From assembly GCA_963995505.1 (NCBI GenBank), contig OZ023182.1:5634707-5698706 (forward strand): DNA of 64,000 nt, read 5' to 3'. Positions 12,423 to 23,210 of this stretch are shown here, one piece after another. Each line of letters starts with the position of its first letter. Position 1 is the stretch's first letter. The position numbers and the translations under genes are program-made. Under the pieces are notes generated by a model. The model saw nothing but the letters and a program-made list of their open reading frames with translations, ran no database searches and was not told where the DNA came from. Source of the DNA: Hypericum androsaemum. Lineage: Eukaryota > Streptophyta > Magnoliopsida > Malpighiales > Hypericaceae.

Positions 12423-12552
12423 GGTAATAGATCCGGAGATCTACGAAGTAACACGTTCATATTGACGAAAATGTACATTAAAGTATTCATAAATTCTTTT
12501 TGTCAACTACAAAAATGAACATGCAATTTCGTAGATCTTCGAATCTATTAAT
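12423..12552. repeat. Imperfect palindrome (MITE-like) of about 130 bp
   Basis: The left arm TAATAGATCCGGAGATCTAC (12425-12444) is matched in reverse complement by the right arm ending CGAATCTATTA (up to about 12550). Pairing continues inward through GAAGTAACACGTTCAT against ATGAACATGCAATTTC. The size and near-palindromic form suggest a small foldback MITE between the copia element and the LYAR promoter. No target duplication was identified. Confidence 0.55.
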
Positions 12553-12735
12553 TCAAACTACACGGATCCATACATATTTTAGAATAGCCAGAGTGAATGC
12601 AAACTCCGACCATCCCCTATAAAAATAAAAATAAAAACTTTGTTCGAAGAAAAAACGAAATTCAATACTGTATAAAATTTCGGATTTATGCAAAAACCCG
12701 CCTTGGAAAAAAAAATGCAAACTCGGGTCCAGCGT

Positions 12736-12855
12736 AGCCCAATCTAAACAGGCCGCACCGCGAAACGGCGCGTTTCCTCGGGCACTTGACCCGGCCCATG
12801 GAAGCTTCTGGATCCCCGCCGGCCCAAAACAAGAGGAACGAAACTAAACCCTAAA
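12736..12855 (+). promoter_or_regulatory. Site II and telo-box motifs in the LYAR promoter
   Basis: Three TGGGCY elements in inverse orientation (AGCCCA at 12736-12741, GGCCCA at 12793-12798 and 12821-12826) are followed by a telo box (AAACCCTAAA, 12846-12855), about 80-200 bp before the ATG. Site II plus telo box is the known arrangement in plant ribosomal-protein and nucleolar-protein promoters, which fits the gene downstream. The motifs are seen; the function is inferred. Confidence 0.65.
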
Positions 12856-12937
12856 ATCAAGTCCCACCTTAAACCCGGACTATTTTTTTTTAACGCCGTC
12901 TCCGGCTGGAATCCCCGCGGACGCCGTCGAAGGAGAA

Positions 12938-14558
12938 ATGGTGTGGTTCCAATGCGAGGATTGCGGGGAGAACTTGAAGAAGCCCAAGTTACCTAACCAC
13001 TTCAGAATCTGCTCCGCTGCTAAGGTTCCTTTTCCCGCCCCTAACCCCGATTTTTAGAGTTCTATAGTTTCATTGGCGCTGAGTTTAGGGGTATAACCGT
13101 AATTTCCTCTACCTTTTGGGTGTTTTAGCTATCATGCATCGATTGTGGAGTTATGTTCGGGCAGGACACCGTCCAAGGCCACGTCCAGTGCATCACTGAA
13201 GCGGTGCGTTTTTTGTGCTCATTTCCCTGTTCGAATGAATTTGGCGCGAGGAGTTTGTCTGTTTGATGTAATTTTTCGATTTTCAGGAGAAGTACGGGCC
13301 TAAGGGCCAAGGAAAATCTTCGAGCGGAGCTGCACCGAAGCCTGCGAAGACCGGGAAGCCACATCCGGAGATTGATGTAAATGTCGGGTTGTCAGAGCGC
13401 CCCCCGTGGTTCTGCAGGTATGTACAATGATGGAACGTATATGCTTGTGTTTGCGGTCACATTGTATCCTGTTTAAGTTATACGAATGTAAATGTTGGCT
13501 TATCTCTTTAGTTGCGGTGTTTTCGTTTTTCTTTCTATTGTTTGCTTCGACAGTCTCTGCAACACCTCGGCAACAAGTAAACAGACGTTGCTGGGACATG
13601 CAGATGGGAAGAAGCATAGGGCTAAGGCACGAGCTTTCCATGCAGCTAACCAGCCCAAGCCGGCAGAAGAGTCTGTTCCTGCCTCAGATGTGCCCATCGA
13701 GGAGACGAAAAAGGAAGGAGGTGTTGACAACAAACATCCAGCAGATGGAGGTCAGCATGTGCCTAAAGCTGATAATGGGCATTCAGAATTAGAGAATGGG
13801 GAAGTGCAGCCTAAGAAAAGAAAGGTTGGAGCATTAGGAGATGATCTGGCTAAGAAAAGTAACGGGAGTGATACCATTGGAGAAGTGGGTGCTGACAACA
13901 TTGAGACAAAGAAGGCAAAAGTGGAGGGAACCAAGAGGCCGTTGAAGGAAGCGAAGCACGACATCATCGAAAATGGCAAGGATGTAGAATCCGCCCATAC
14001 GAAAGACGATATAAAACATAAGATAAAATGGAAGAAGTTGATCAAATCAGCATTAAAATCCGTAAGCATTTCTTGATTCACCTCAGGCATTTTTATCCCA
14101 GGTTGCTTACACAGTGGAAGTCCTGTTCTTTCTTTTTGTGTTTTTCAATGAGAAGTCCTGCCATTATCAGCAAGTACTTTTTTGTAAGTCCTAGACTCTT
14201 TAGTGTCTTACCAGGGAAGGAATTGCTTGGAGTATCTATTGTCAGCTTAACATTGCTTTTGATTCAACTCTCAACCTTTCACTTGTGCCACAGGATCCGA
14301 CAGGGGCTCTGAAGATGAAGAAACTGAAGAAGATTGTATTGAAATCACTAAGAGAGTCGGGTGTAACGAAAGATGAGAATGAGCTCGTCAATATTCTTGA
14401 GCAAAAGGTTAGCCTAGAAAAGTTTTCAGTTCTCACATTTGCTTTTTTACTTTTGGGGGGTGCTTTGTTCTTACCACCAATGTTATTCTGAACAGATCAA
14501 CTCGAGCTCCAGATTCAGGGTAGAAGGAAAGCTAGTCCACTTGGGAGATAAAGATTGA
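12938..14558 (+). CDS. LYAR-type C2H2 zinc-finger nucleolar protein
   Basis: Six exons by eye: 12938-13024, 13129-13203, 13287-13417, 13554-14061, 14294-14407, 14496-14558. The product starts [20 protein letters not shown], the hallmark of LYAR (cell growth-regulating nucleolar protein). A second zinc finger (SCIDCGVMF) and a third C2H2-type motif ([20 protein letters not shown]) follow. The long fourth exon encodes a low-complexity Lys/Glu-rich region with PKKRKV-like nuclear signals, and the end ([17 protein letters not shown]) is a basic helix typical of the family. LYAR proteins act in the nucleolus in pre-rRNA processing. The length of about 325 residues is normal for plant members. All splice sites are GT-AG and phases agree. 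The promoter carries site II and telo-box motifs. Confidence 0.9.
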
Positions 14559-15296
14559 GCTCAGTTCTTTTTCTGTCATATTGGTCCTACCATCAACAAA
14601 TTATGATTTTGGGTGAGCCGATTGTCCGGCTGAAAGTTTTGACACATCTCCAGGTTACTGATGTCTTGCCGATGAGATGAATCCCTTTGCGGCATTATTA
14701 TGATTGTTCCCCATTGAAATGGCATTAACTCGAGTTCGGTCACCGTCACCTAGTTTTGTTGGTACTAAATGCGATGTCATGATCAATCACTGTTGCCTCT
14801 TACGCCTAAAATCACGGCGATTGCGAGAAAGAAACTTGTTTTTATTAAGGAACTTGTTGGATTTTGAATGAAGATTTTGCATTGATGGTCATTTTGTTTC
14901 GGTTGCGTCTTGGTGTTTTAGTATTTTGCTCAAGGAGCTAGGAATCTGCTATGTGAACGGCAATGGCTTCTGGAAATGCAAAACGTACCACCTTGTAATT
15001 TGCGAGTTAAGCCCTTATGCCCATCCGATGATGAAACTTGATGTCCTGATCAGCAGGAAAACTGAAAGGCATTTCATATATCACTAGGATTCATTGTAAG
15101 ATCATTACATATGAATACACACGTGTCTGTTCTGATATAAGATGCATCTTTAGTATAGCAGTAAAAAAAATCCTGTAGGGCGGGAGCTGGAGAGAAACTT
15201 TTGGTGATTCGAATGAATTCCGAAAGACGAGTGGTGGTCCGGATGGCCTCTCCATTTCCCATCCGAGCAGACGTATCTACAATTTGATTTGTTCTC
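14559..15296. other. Convergent intergenic region, 3' UTRs
   Basis: The LYAR-type gene (+) and the L18a-like gene (-) converge here. The 738 bp should hold both 3' untranslated regions. I see no further gene, RNA or clear repeat. Confidence 0.6.
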
Positions 15297-16403
15297 TCAT
15301 TGAAAGATCCCGGTTTGTGCTTTGTACTGACGAAGAATATAACAGGTTAATGCGATGAGTAGTATAACAGAGAATGCCGACGCCTGCAATATGTTCAAAA
15401 TAAAGACTGTAAGAATATGCAGAGGTATTACTTAACTTGGGAAGGAAAATGGAAGGCATGAAAAAATTGAAGCGTGTGATGCTGGAGGAGAAAGCTCCGA
15501 AGGGGAAAGCTTATGAGGAGGAGAAGTTACAGCAACTGCAGCAGCGGCGAGGCCTGCTCGCTCCCTTGGATCCTTCCGGTAGTGATTTCCAAAGTAGAGA
15601 ATTGCAGCATAGAACCACAGCAGTGGGAACAGAAACCCCAACAGAAAGCTGAACGCACGCACAGTTACGGGCGGTGAGGATCAAGTTATATGTGGATGAT
15701 TAGCATGAACCGGAAGAGTACTTACGAGAACCATCCAACCCCGCAACCGAAGCAAGGAAGTGGTTTGTCATAAAACCCCGCTTGCGAGTCTTCTGCATCT
15801 CGGAGAAGTGGGGTGTACTTGCCTCGTTCACGCCCTGAATTGTCGGCTGCTTGTCCTACCGTCAGCAAAAAAGCATCCCGGTAATTCAAAAAGATTACAC
15901 AGTGCAGGAAAATAGACAGGTCCTCAAGTGACAAAGACAAGCAGAACCCCAAAGTAAGGTCTCTCCATTTCAAAGAAACTTGGATTGGAAGTGTTCAAAC
16001 ACCATCAATTGAACACAAAAGATGAACCCGGAAAGCTAACCTACCTTTGGAGGCAGCAGAGTTCCGAGCAGACGGTCTAAGAAGATCAATATGCTTATCC
16101 GACGGAGATTTCACCAACTCAATCCTTACAGTCTCTTTGTCACCAATTACAGTACCTGCAAGAACCGAGCAGCTTAATTCGTCTGAACCGATAGGGATCT
16201 ACAGCTCTTGCCGGTTTGCGATCAGGTTTGAACCCTAGAACTCCTAGATATTTATAACGCCTTATGCCGCTGAACTACAAGCCCTTTCGCACGAAAGGGC
16301 TAACTAATTCCCGGGAATGGAAGTGTTCGTACACAAGAACGAAGCAAGAGATTACGCAAAAAACCAAAAGGTCAAAGGAGGTCCATTAATTACCTTGATC
16401 CAT
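15297..16403 (-). CDS. 60S ribosomal protein L18a-like small membrane protein
   Basis: Five coding segments on the minus strand: 16403-16394 (start ATG plus 7 nt), 16155-16045, 15855-15726, 15648-15531, 15383-15297, giving 151 residues with consistent phases. The C-terminal half has the plant 'Ribosomal protein L18ae family' signature: CFGCGVGWFSFLLGFLFPLL, then LYFGNHYRKDPRERAGL, then a second hydrophobic helix ASAFSVILLIALTCYIL. Despite the name it is not the ribosomal protein; the two hydrophobic segments make it a predicted two-pass membrane protein of unknown biochemical function. The short first segment lies in an exon that is mostly 5' UTR. An upstream non-coding exon probably ends at the splice donor near 16571. 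An alternative start further upstream cannot be excluded. Confidence 0.82.
16180..16300 (-). repeat. tRNA-derived SINE-like insertion in an intron
   Basis: On the minus strand, inside the first intron of the L18a-like gene, there is an A-box-like TAGTTCAGCGG (16277-16267) and, 32 nt further on, a B-box-like GGTTCAAACCT (16234-16224). This is the spacing of an RNA polymerase III promoter in a tRNA. The 3' side does not pair with the GGGCTTG at the start, so it is not an intact tRNA; a SINE head or tRNA pseudogene fits better. At its 5' edge lies a perfect hairpin, GCCCTTTCGCACGAAAGGGC (16281-16300). Confidence 0.5.
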
Positions 16404-17136
16404 GTGTTCGTGGCCCTTAATTCCCTCCCAAACACCTGCTCCAGGATCACCACCACCCAAATAAATAAATCAATCAATCACAACAGCAAAAAAGCATAAC
16501 AAAATGAAGTACACCTCGCGAAGACGGGAAGAAATAATTGGAAAACTTATTTAGGAAGAGGATTATCTTACCTGCTCAATCCGCTTCTCCTAAGAAAGAT
16601 GGGGTTGGAATTAGCTAAAGATAATTACGGGGTCTAGAAGCGACAACTTGTAGAATACTGGGAGATATTAAAAGTTTTTATTTACAAGACAAGCAAAGGG
16701 TCTTCTTTGGCTTCTTGCTTTGCTTCCAGTCGGTTGGAACGGGGGGGGTGGGGGGGAAGAGATTTGACTCTTCTTTGTGGGTCTCCTTTTCGTCCTTTAA
16801 TTTCTTCAACACTTACCTGATCGATAAATAAATATTTGTGTCAATTAAGAATTTTTGAAATACAAAAAATTCGTTAGAAATGAGGGTTCATATTCATATA
16901 TTTTAGTTAAAATAAAATAACTATTTTTATAGTTAATCTAAATATTTTTTGGTTGTTTAATGCCGAGAATTATCAATAGTTGGTGGTTTTCGGACAGTAA
17001 AATGCACCATTCTGTTTCGTTAAACTTTTAAACACGAATTTGCAAATTATGTATTATCCAGATATTTATTATAGGAAAGAATCCATTTTCAGAGTTTATC
17101 TTAATTATGCCCTATTAAGAGGGGGTCTGGATCGCA
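16404..17136. other. Upstream region of the L18a-like gene
   Basis: It holds the presumed 5' UTR exon (about 16571-16620) and promoter of the L18a-like gene, a G-rich run at 16741-16757, and AT-rich sequence beyond. No gene or repeat was otherwise recognised. Confidence 0.5.
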
Positions 17137-18112
17137 TCAGAGATCTGACGGTTGTAATTGGTATGGGTATTTTCGTCTTTTACCTACCCTCTATTTTTTC
17201 CTTCTCCCCCCTCCCTGCCGTATTTCTCTTTTGTCTTTTACCTCTCTCTCTCTCTTACTCCCTCATCTCTCTCTCTAATTAAAAATTCATGGTTCCAGAT
17301 CTAAGGCCGATGACGTTGCCACGAGCCCGGCGCCGACCACCACTCTGACGCCGATGAGGAGCAGACCGGAGTCCGATTGTGAAGAAAGGGCGACGGTGAG
17401 AAGCAGTCGAGAGGTTTCGGTTATAGAGTTGCAAATTCTTACTACGGAGTTCGATTGAGGTGATTCAAGTTGTTGTGTAAAGCTGGGATATAGATCTACA
17501 ATTTTGTAGTGTATGATTTCTCCAAATTCGAAGTAAAAGGATGTCAAAAATACGTTTGAAGCTACTAGTCGATCGAGTTACAAAAATATATTTCGGTTGG
17601 GGGACAACAAGTTCTTACTCTGGAGTCCGATTAAGGTGATTCAAGTTGTTGTATGAAGATGTATATCTACAACTTTATAGTTTATGACTTCTCCAAATTC
17701 GGAGTGAAAAGATGTCAAAAATATGTTTGAAGTCAATAGTCGATCGAGGTACAAGCCCAGGTTATGTCAAATAACATGCTCATGTTATATCAAATGACAT
17801 GCACATGTTATATCAAATGGCATTCCCAGGTTATGTCGAATGGCATGTACACGTTATATGAAATGACATGTCCATGTTATGTCAAATGGCATGCCTATGT
17901 TATGTCAAATGGCATGTCAGATTAATATTGAATAAAAATAAATAATTAAGTAAATGGCAGGTCCGATTACGATTAAATGACACGCTCGATTATGTAAAAT
18001 AGCATGCTCGATTACGATAATATTGTTTAATACTTATAATAAAAAATTAAATAATTAGTTAAATAATATATTAGTTTGTTTTGTTTCAGTATAATATGGG
18101 AAAAAAGACAAA
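17137..18112 (-). repeat. Unclassified repeat family, copy A
   Basis: Copy A lies inverted relative to copies B (22.2 kb) and C (32.7 kb). From its right end: a terminal block containing CAGTATAATATGGG (about 18089-18102), then a run of degenerate minisatellite units (ATGTCAAATGGCATG type, 17760-18010), then two units of about 177 bp with the phrase GTGATTCAAGTTGTTGT, then a segment with a small ORF (17547-17287), a CT-rich tract, and a left end TCAGAGATCTGACGGTTGTA shared with the end of copy C. The ends do not form obvious TIRs or LTRs, so the class is open. Confidence 0.7.
17287..17547 (-). other. Small ORF shared by repeat copies A and C
   Basis: An 86-residue frame inside repeat copy A. 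It aligns along its length with the 92-residue frame at 33524-33802 in copy C: both begin MTS, share ESPQS, LLTV, SGLLL and VVVG, and end in LVATSSA followed by LEP. The C-terminal half is hydrophobic. The conservation could reflect coding constraint or simply common descent of the repeat. No known domain was recognised. Confidence 0.3.
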
Positions 18113-19255
18113 ACAAAATTAAAAAGGCACGTGAATACACTCCTCCAACCCCTTTTTTCTCTCTTCTTGTACGTGTAACTTTTCCTATTATTGTTTGACT
18201 ATTTTACCCCCTCCTGGACGGTACAGGAAACAATGATCCTGTACCGAATCCTGGACCGTGTTAGAAGTTCTTTATTTTTTTTTATGGAAGCTTGCCTTGT
18301 GAGAGTTGTAGATGCTTATTTTTATTGGTTACTCAATGGAGCTGTCGAAGCTTGGTCAAAGATTTATCGCCGGCAGGGAATCTGGTGTTTGTTTGTTTTG
18401 TTCTTGCTTATTTGGTCTCGTGGGCGATTTATTCGCAATTTTTTAGAAAGTGCACTATAAAAGCTCCACCATAAAAAAATGTATTACTATGTTTCACACA
18501 AAAAAGTTCTACTATAAAGTATAAATTTAGCCTTGAAAAAAGGTATAATGTAAGGTTATTGGCGACTTGGTCATGGTCCATTAAATTCTGCAATTAATGA
18601 GTGGCCTCGCCAGGCTAATTATCCAGTCTACTGTCCATACTGTTTTGGTCCTTTAAAAAAATAATTTAGTTTACCGTATATGAAATAATAAATAAGTGGG
18701 CCTGATAAACATTTCTTGCAATATATATCGTTACTAGCTTTACATTTTCATAATTACCTTTATTATTTGGAGGGCAGGAAGAATAAGTAGGAAATAAATA
18801 TGAGATAACCAATGGATTTGATTCATATCAACATGTCACGGTCTACCCCAACATTAATTTAGATTTCCTCTTCCTCTTGGAATATATTGATTAGGCTAGT
18901 GAAAAGTACCAAATTTTAGATTAACAAAGAGAGACATTGACGAATCTTTTTCATGATTTCTACCAGACCAATGAATGTCTGAATATAAGATGATTTCAAA
19001 AAAAGTTTGCTGTCGCAAGTGAGATTCAATGCAATTAATTTGAATAAATGTACTTCTATAGTCATTATCATCTCTTCTCCAATTCAGGCACACTATAATA
19101 TTACTTTACTCATCTTAATCTTATTATTATTCTTATCCTTATCCTTTCTCTTTTCCCCTTTTTCTTATGCCCCCAAATCATCATTAGCAGAATCAAAAGA
19201 AACAAAAATAGTACAAAGTCAAAGTCAACTTACCAAACCAGGTTCGATCATATCC

Positions 19256-19299
19256 AGCCCAATAAGGCCCAACAACACGCAGAAAAGCCCAACGGCCCA
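19256..19299 (+). promoter_or_regulatory. Cluster of four site II (TGGGCY) elements
   Basis: AGCCCA at 19256-19261, GGCCCA at 19266-19271, AGCCCA at 19286-19291 and GGCCCA at 19294-19299, about 200-240 bp before the CFIm25 ATG. Such clusters bind TCP-type factors and are common in promoters of plant housekeeping genes. Regulation here is inferred from the motifs. Confidence 0.6.
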
Positions 19300-19413
19300 T
19301 AACCAATGCGCTCTCTCTCTCCCCTCCTGCCACTCGTCCCTCTCTCCTCCCTCCAGGAGAAATGCCACGTCCCCAACTTTACAAACAAAACTCTAGAAAA
19401 AGCTCGCTTTCTT

Positions 19414-19440
19414 CTCCTCCTCCTCCTCCTCCTCCTCCCA
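19414..19440 (+). repeat. (TCC)n microsatellite in the CFIm25 leader
   Basis: Seven or more CTC/TCC triplets in the presumed 5' UTR, about 55 bp before the start codon. Pyrimidine-rich leaders are common in plant genes. Confidence 0.8.
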
Positions 19441-19495
19441 TTTTCTTTCCGTTAATTTCGAAAAATCATAAAAAGGAAAACGAAAATATAGTGAG

Positions 19496-21106
19496 ATGGA
19501 CAGTGTAACCGCCGGCTTACGAAACGGCAGCGGAAACCGCCGAAACGACGACGGCGATCGAAGTCCGGTGATCGACATATACCCGCTCAGCTGCTACTAC
19601 TTCGGCTCCAAGCCGCCTATCCCTTTCAAGGACGAGGATCAGTACGATCGCATCCAGAGGATGAAATCCAGGTACTGTAACTAATTTTCGAGGTTTTTAT
19701 TTCTTTAGTTGATTTTTCTCGCTTTTCAAGTTGACTAGCTTTGACTTTGTTCGGTTTGACTCCTGGATCGGTGTTGCTAAGGCTTGGAATTTTTGTCGGT
19801 GCAGCTATTTGGCTCGCGGGATGAGGACTCGCGTGGAGGCAGTTATTGTGGTTCGTTCAATTTTCAAGTTCCTTCCTGTTTGGATTATTATTTTTGTCGT
19901 TGTATGTTTGGGGAATGTGGCTTGAACCGTTTTGTTTGACCGTGGCTCGGAGTATGACTTGGTATAACCAATGAGTCCGTAGATCTTTTACTGGATTTCG
20001 GTGCGGTGTTAGAGGTACAGATTGATGACGCTAGCGAGCTTCACAAAATTTGGTGGTTGTTGTTGTTGTTGCATCAGGTTGAATTGTTCAAGCACCCCCA
20101 TGTGTTGCTATTGCAAGTACGAAACTCGATTTTTAAGCTTCCTGGTGGACGGTTGAGACGAGGTGAATCGGGTAATGTACAATCTCATATTGCTACTTCA
20201 AAACATTCGGATTATTAGAGGTAGCTAGTGATGTGAATGAGCGGAGTCTTCTGCCAGTTTACTGATTGATGATTTATTGGGGGTTTCCAGATATTGATGG
20301 GCTGAAACGTAAACTATCGAGGAATCTATCTTTAAATAACGATGAATCTGATTGGGAGGTATGAATGAATTACTTTCATTATGCTCCTACCGTTAGTTAT
20401 CACCGTTACATTGCTGATGGACTTTTGACTTTTCTTTTTGTATGAAGGTGGTTGAATGCCTTGGCATGTGGTGGAGACCGGACTTTGAAACCTTGTTCTA
20501 TCCACACTTGCCACCGAATGTGAAAGCGCCAAAGGTAATTAATTAGTTGGGCACGCTCTTTGGACTTCTGGTTGCAGAATTTTTCTGGAAGCACATCCTT
20601 GTGACACAAAACAATCAGTATATGGGTTTGCACCCTATACCTCCACCTCTATTACCGCATCTTAAATTCTATACTCTTAATATGATCTGCACAGGAATGC
20701 ACAAAGCTCTACCTTGTGAAGTTGCCCGAGAGTCGAAAATTCATCGTGCCCCAAAACCTCAAATTGCTAGCAGTCCCACTTTGCCAATTGCATGAAAATC
20801 AGAAGGTACTATACCTTGTAGACATAAGTCTGAGACTTGTGTTGATATTCCTGGGTGCTGATTTGGCTGACATATTTGAACAAGGATGATAAAATTAAAT
20901 TAGTTTCTTCTCTTTTTGATTCCAAGTGTCTCTTTTGTCTGATTGGTTTTGTCTAATAGTGATCTAGTGTTCTGCCTAATATAGCAATTAGGAGGTCTCC
21001 ATTTTGACCCTTCTCGTGTTACATTTTTTTACAGACATATGGGCAGATTATATCAGGAATTCCACAGATGCTATCAAAATTTTCCTTCAACATCATTGAC
21101 CCGTAA
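19496..21106 (+). CDS. CFIS1: Pre-mRNA cleavage factor Im 25 kDa subunit (CFIm25/NUDT21 type)
   Basis: Seven exons: 19496-19671, 19805-19850, 20078-20171, 20291-20358, 20448-20534, 20695-20805, 21035-21106; 217 residues with all phases consistent. The N-terminal phrase IDIYPLSCYYFGSK, the core VELFKHPHVLLLQVRNSIFK and the end MLSKFSFNII are diagnostic of CFIm25. It binds UGUA elements in pre-mRNA and with CFIm68 guides cleavage and polyadenylation in the nucleus. The Nudix-like segment KLPGGRLRRGESDIDGLKRK lacks the full glutamate set of an active Nudix box, as in known CFIm25, which binds RNA without hydrolysing nucleotides. It resembles Arabidopsis CFIS1 more than CFIS2 in length and N-terminus. 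The symbol is given by similarity. Confidence 0.93.
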
Positions 21107-22200
21107 ACTAGAAATCTGCATTGTGATGGCAGAGTCGGCCCGTTCTGCTCGTGGATGTGGTTGCGTTGCACGATCTTCCTTCCCCTAGCATCGAGGGAGC
21201 CGCGTATATATTCAAGATGGTTAAAGCTAGGTTTTTGAGAGGTGATGTTTATAGCGTGGTGATGCTTGCTTTCTTTGCTGAACTCTGGCCCGACACAGAT
21301 TGTCCTTAATAGTTAATAGTATGCTGGTTTTTGTAATAGCTTGTGTAAATCAGAATATCAAATGGGCTGTGGTGTGTTCAGGGATTCAAAGCTCGAGACG
21401 ACAATTGCAGCTTTTAACAAATAAGCAGGGCAGGATAAGGTATCGGTAGAATCTTTACAAATATTCTAATTTTTGAGTTTGACTCATATTCTACCCTCCA
21501 CCTTACAAATTTTTTATTGTTAGATTCATACTCTACCGTCCTGATTCTACAAGACCCGACCCTTTAACGTCTATTTTTTTATAATTTTTAATCAAAAATT
21601 AATTTCTATATAAAATTTAAATAAATGCATGGCATCTACACATTAACATTCAAAATTAATGCAACATCAAATTTCGTAATTTAATTTCAATAGTATAAGA
21701 TTTTTGAAGTACATAAATAATTGAACAAAAAATAAAATAAAATGTTGGTTTCTAGTGATCCATCATTTATACATCTTTTAAGCTGGTTGTGTAATAACAT
21801 AATAAATATGTTAAAGTTAATCATAACGTATATTATATATATTATCAATAAGATCTAATTAGGTTAGAGTTTAAAGTAGGGTACAAATTTAAGGGTAGGG
21901 TCCAACCCACGGGATCTAATTATGGATTCATACCCTACTCCTAGACTCTGCTTCTAGATATGGACTCATATCCTACCCTAGACTCAGTCAAAGTCAACAT
22001 ACCCTAGACCCGTAGGGTAATGGTAGGGTCCGACCCACAGGGTATGAGTATTTTTGTCATCCCTAACTACAAGGCAAGGACTGAATTCGGTACAGGGAGG
22101 CCAATCATGTATCGAACAGAAAAAAGGGGGAGATAGGGGCAAAAAGGGGAAATGGGCCCTTTCCCCACGCATCCTCCCGCGTGCTCCAACACTACTCCTT
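21107..22200. other. Intergenic region with an unclassified repeat-like segment
   Basis: The 3' UTR of CFIm25 comes first. From about 21420 to 22070 the sequence repeats phrases such as GGTAGGGTCCAACCCACGGG (near 21896) and GGTAGGGTCCGACCCACAGG (near 22022), with CATACCCTAC motifs in both orientations. This looks like an old non-autonomous transposon with internal repeats. No gene was found. Confidence 0.4.
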
Positions 22201-23210
22201 TTTTTGTCTTATTCGTATATTATACTGAAACAAATCAAACTGATATATTATTTTTAAAATTTTTATTATAAGTATTATTTAATATAACACCATTTTATAA
22301 TAACCAGACGTGTCATTTTACGTAACCAGTCATACCATTTAATCGTAATTGGACATGTCATTTGATTAATTATTTAATTTATTATAAGTTATATTAAATA
22401 TTAATCGAGCATGCCATTTAGACGTAATCGGGCCTACCATTTAGACATAACCAGACATGCTATTTAATTTATTATAAATTTTATTAAATATTTAACAGAC
22501 ATGCTATTTTATTATAATCGGGTATGCCAATTTATCGAACCTGGCATACCATTTGACATAACCAGGCATGCTATTTTGACATCGCCGAGGATTTTATTTA
22601 GACATAAGCGGGTCTGCCATTTTGACATAACCGGACATGCCATTAGACATAACTGATCATACCATTTTAACATAACTTTCCAGTCGCTCGGTACTCGATT
22701 GACTCTTGACTTCAAACAAAATTTTGATATTCTTACACTCTAAATTGGGAGAAGTTATAAACTTCAAAGTTGTAGATATACGTCTTAGCTTCACACCGAA
22801 ACTTGAATCAACCCAATCAGACTCCGGAGTAAAAAGTTGTGACCCCCCAATCAAAATATGTTGACCTCAACTCGGTCGACTCTTGATTTCAAATATATTT
22901 TTGACATCCTTACACTCCTAATTTGGAGAAGTCATAAACTACAAAGTTATAGATATACATCTCAGCTTCGTATAGCAACTTGAATCACCTCAATCGGACT
23001 CCAAAGTAAGAAGTAGTGACTATCCAATCAAAATATGTCCTCGTAACTCGGTCAACTATTGGCTTCAAACATATTTTCGACATATTTACACTCCAAATTT
23101 GGAGAAGTCATAAACTACAAAGTTGTAGATATACATCTCAGCTTCGTCCAACAATTTGAATCACCTCAATCAGACTCCGGAGTAAGAAGTTGTGGCTCTC
23201 CAATCAAAAA
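22201..23210 (+). repeat. Unclassified repeat family, copy B
   Basis: It opens with GTCTTATTCGTATATTATAC, shared with copy C. A degenerate minisatellite follows (GACATAACCGGACATGCCATT type, about 22290-22680). Then come three tandem units with period 176-177 bp, judged by the phrase GACTCTTGA-CTTCAAA starting near 22701, 22878 and 23054. The unit carries a GGAGAAGTCATAAACTACAA core. The segment with the small ORF and the GATCTCTGA end seen in copies A and C is missing, so this copy is truncated at its right end. Confidence 0.7.

Larger units (their letters stand above)
18113..19495. other. Intergenic region and promoter of the CFIm25 gene
   Basis: It contains a perfect 10-bp stem hairpin (CGGTACAGGA at 18219-18228 with TCCTGTACCG at 18237-18246), AT-rich sequence with no supported gene from 18.5 to 19.0 kb, and the CFIm25 promoter from about 19.1 kb. 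Short frames at 18191-18474 have no recognisable domain and are not called as genes. Confidence 0.5.

Noticed and set aside
16180..16300. Functional tRNA gene on the minus strand
   Set aside because: A and B boxes are present but the 3' acceptor half does not pair with the 5' end, so it is listed as SINE-like instead.
17760..17940. CRISPR-like array in the minisatellite
   Set aside because: Units are degenerate and without constant-length unique spacers, and the genome is a plant nuclear genome.
18219..18246. Perfect hairpin as a transcription terminator
   Set aside because: Intrinsic hairpin terminators are bacterial; in this nuclear context it is only an inverted repeat.
18191..18474. Overlapping plus-strand frames of 60-89 residues
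   Set aside because: Trp/Phe-rich chance frames with no family resemblance, next to a repeat end and a hairpin.
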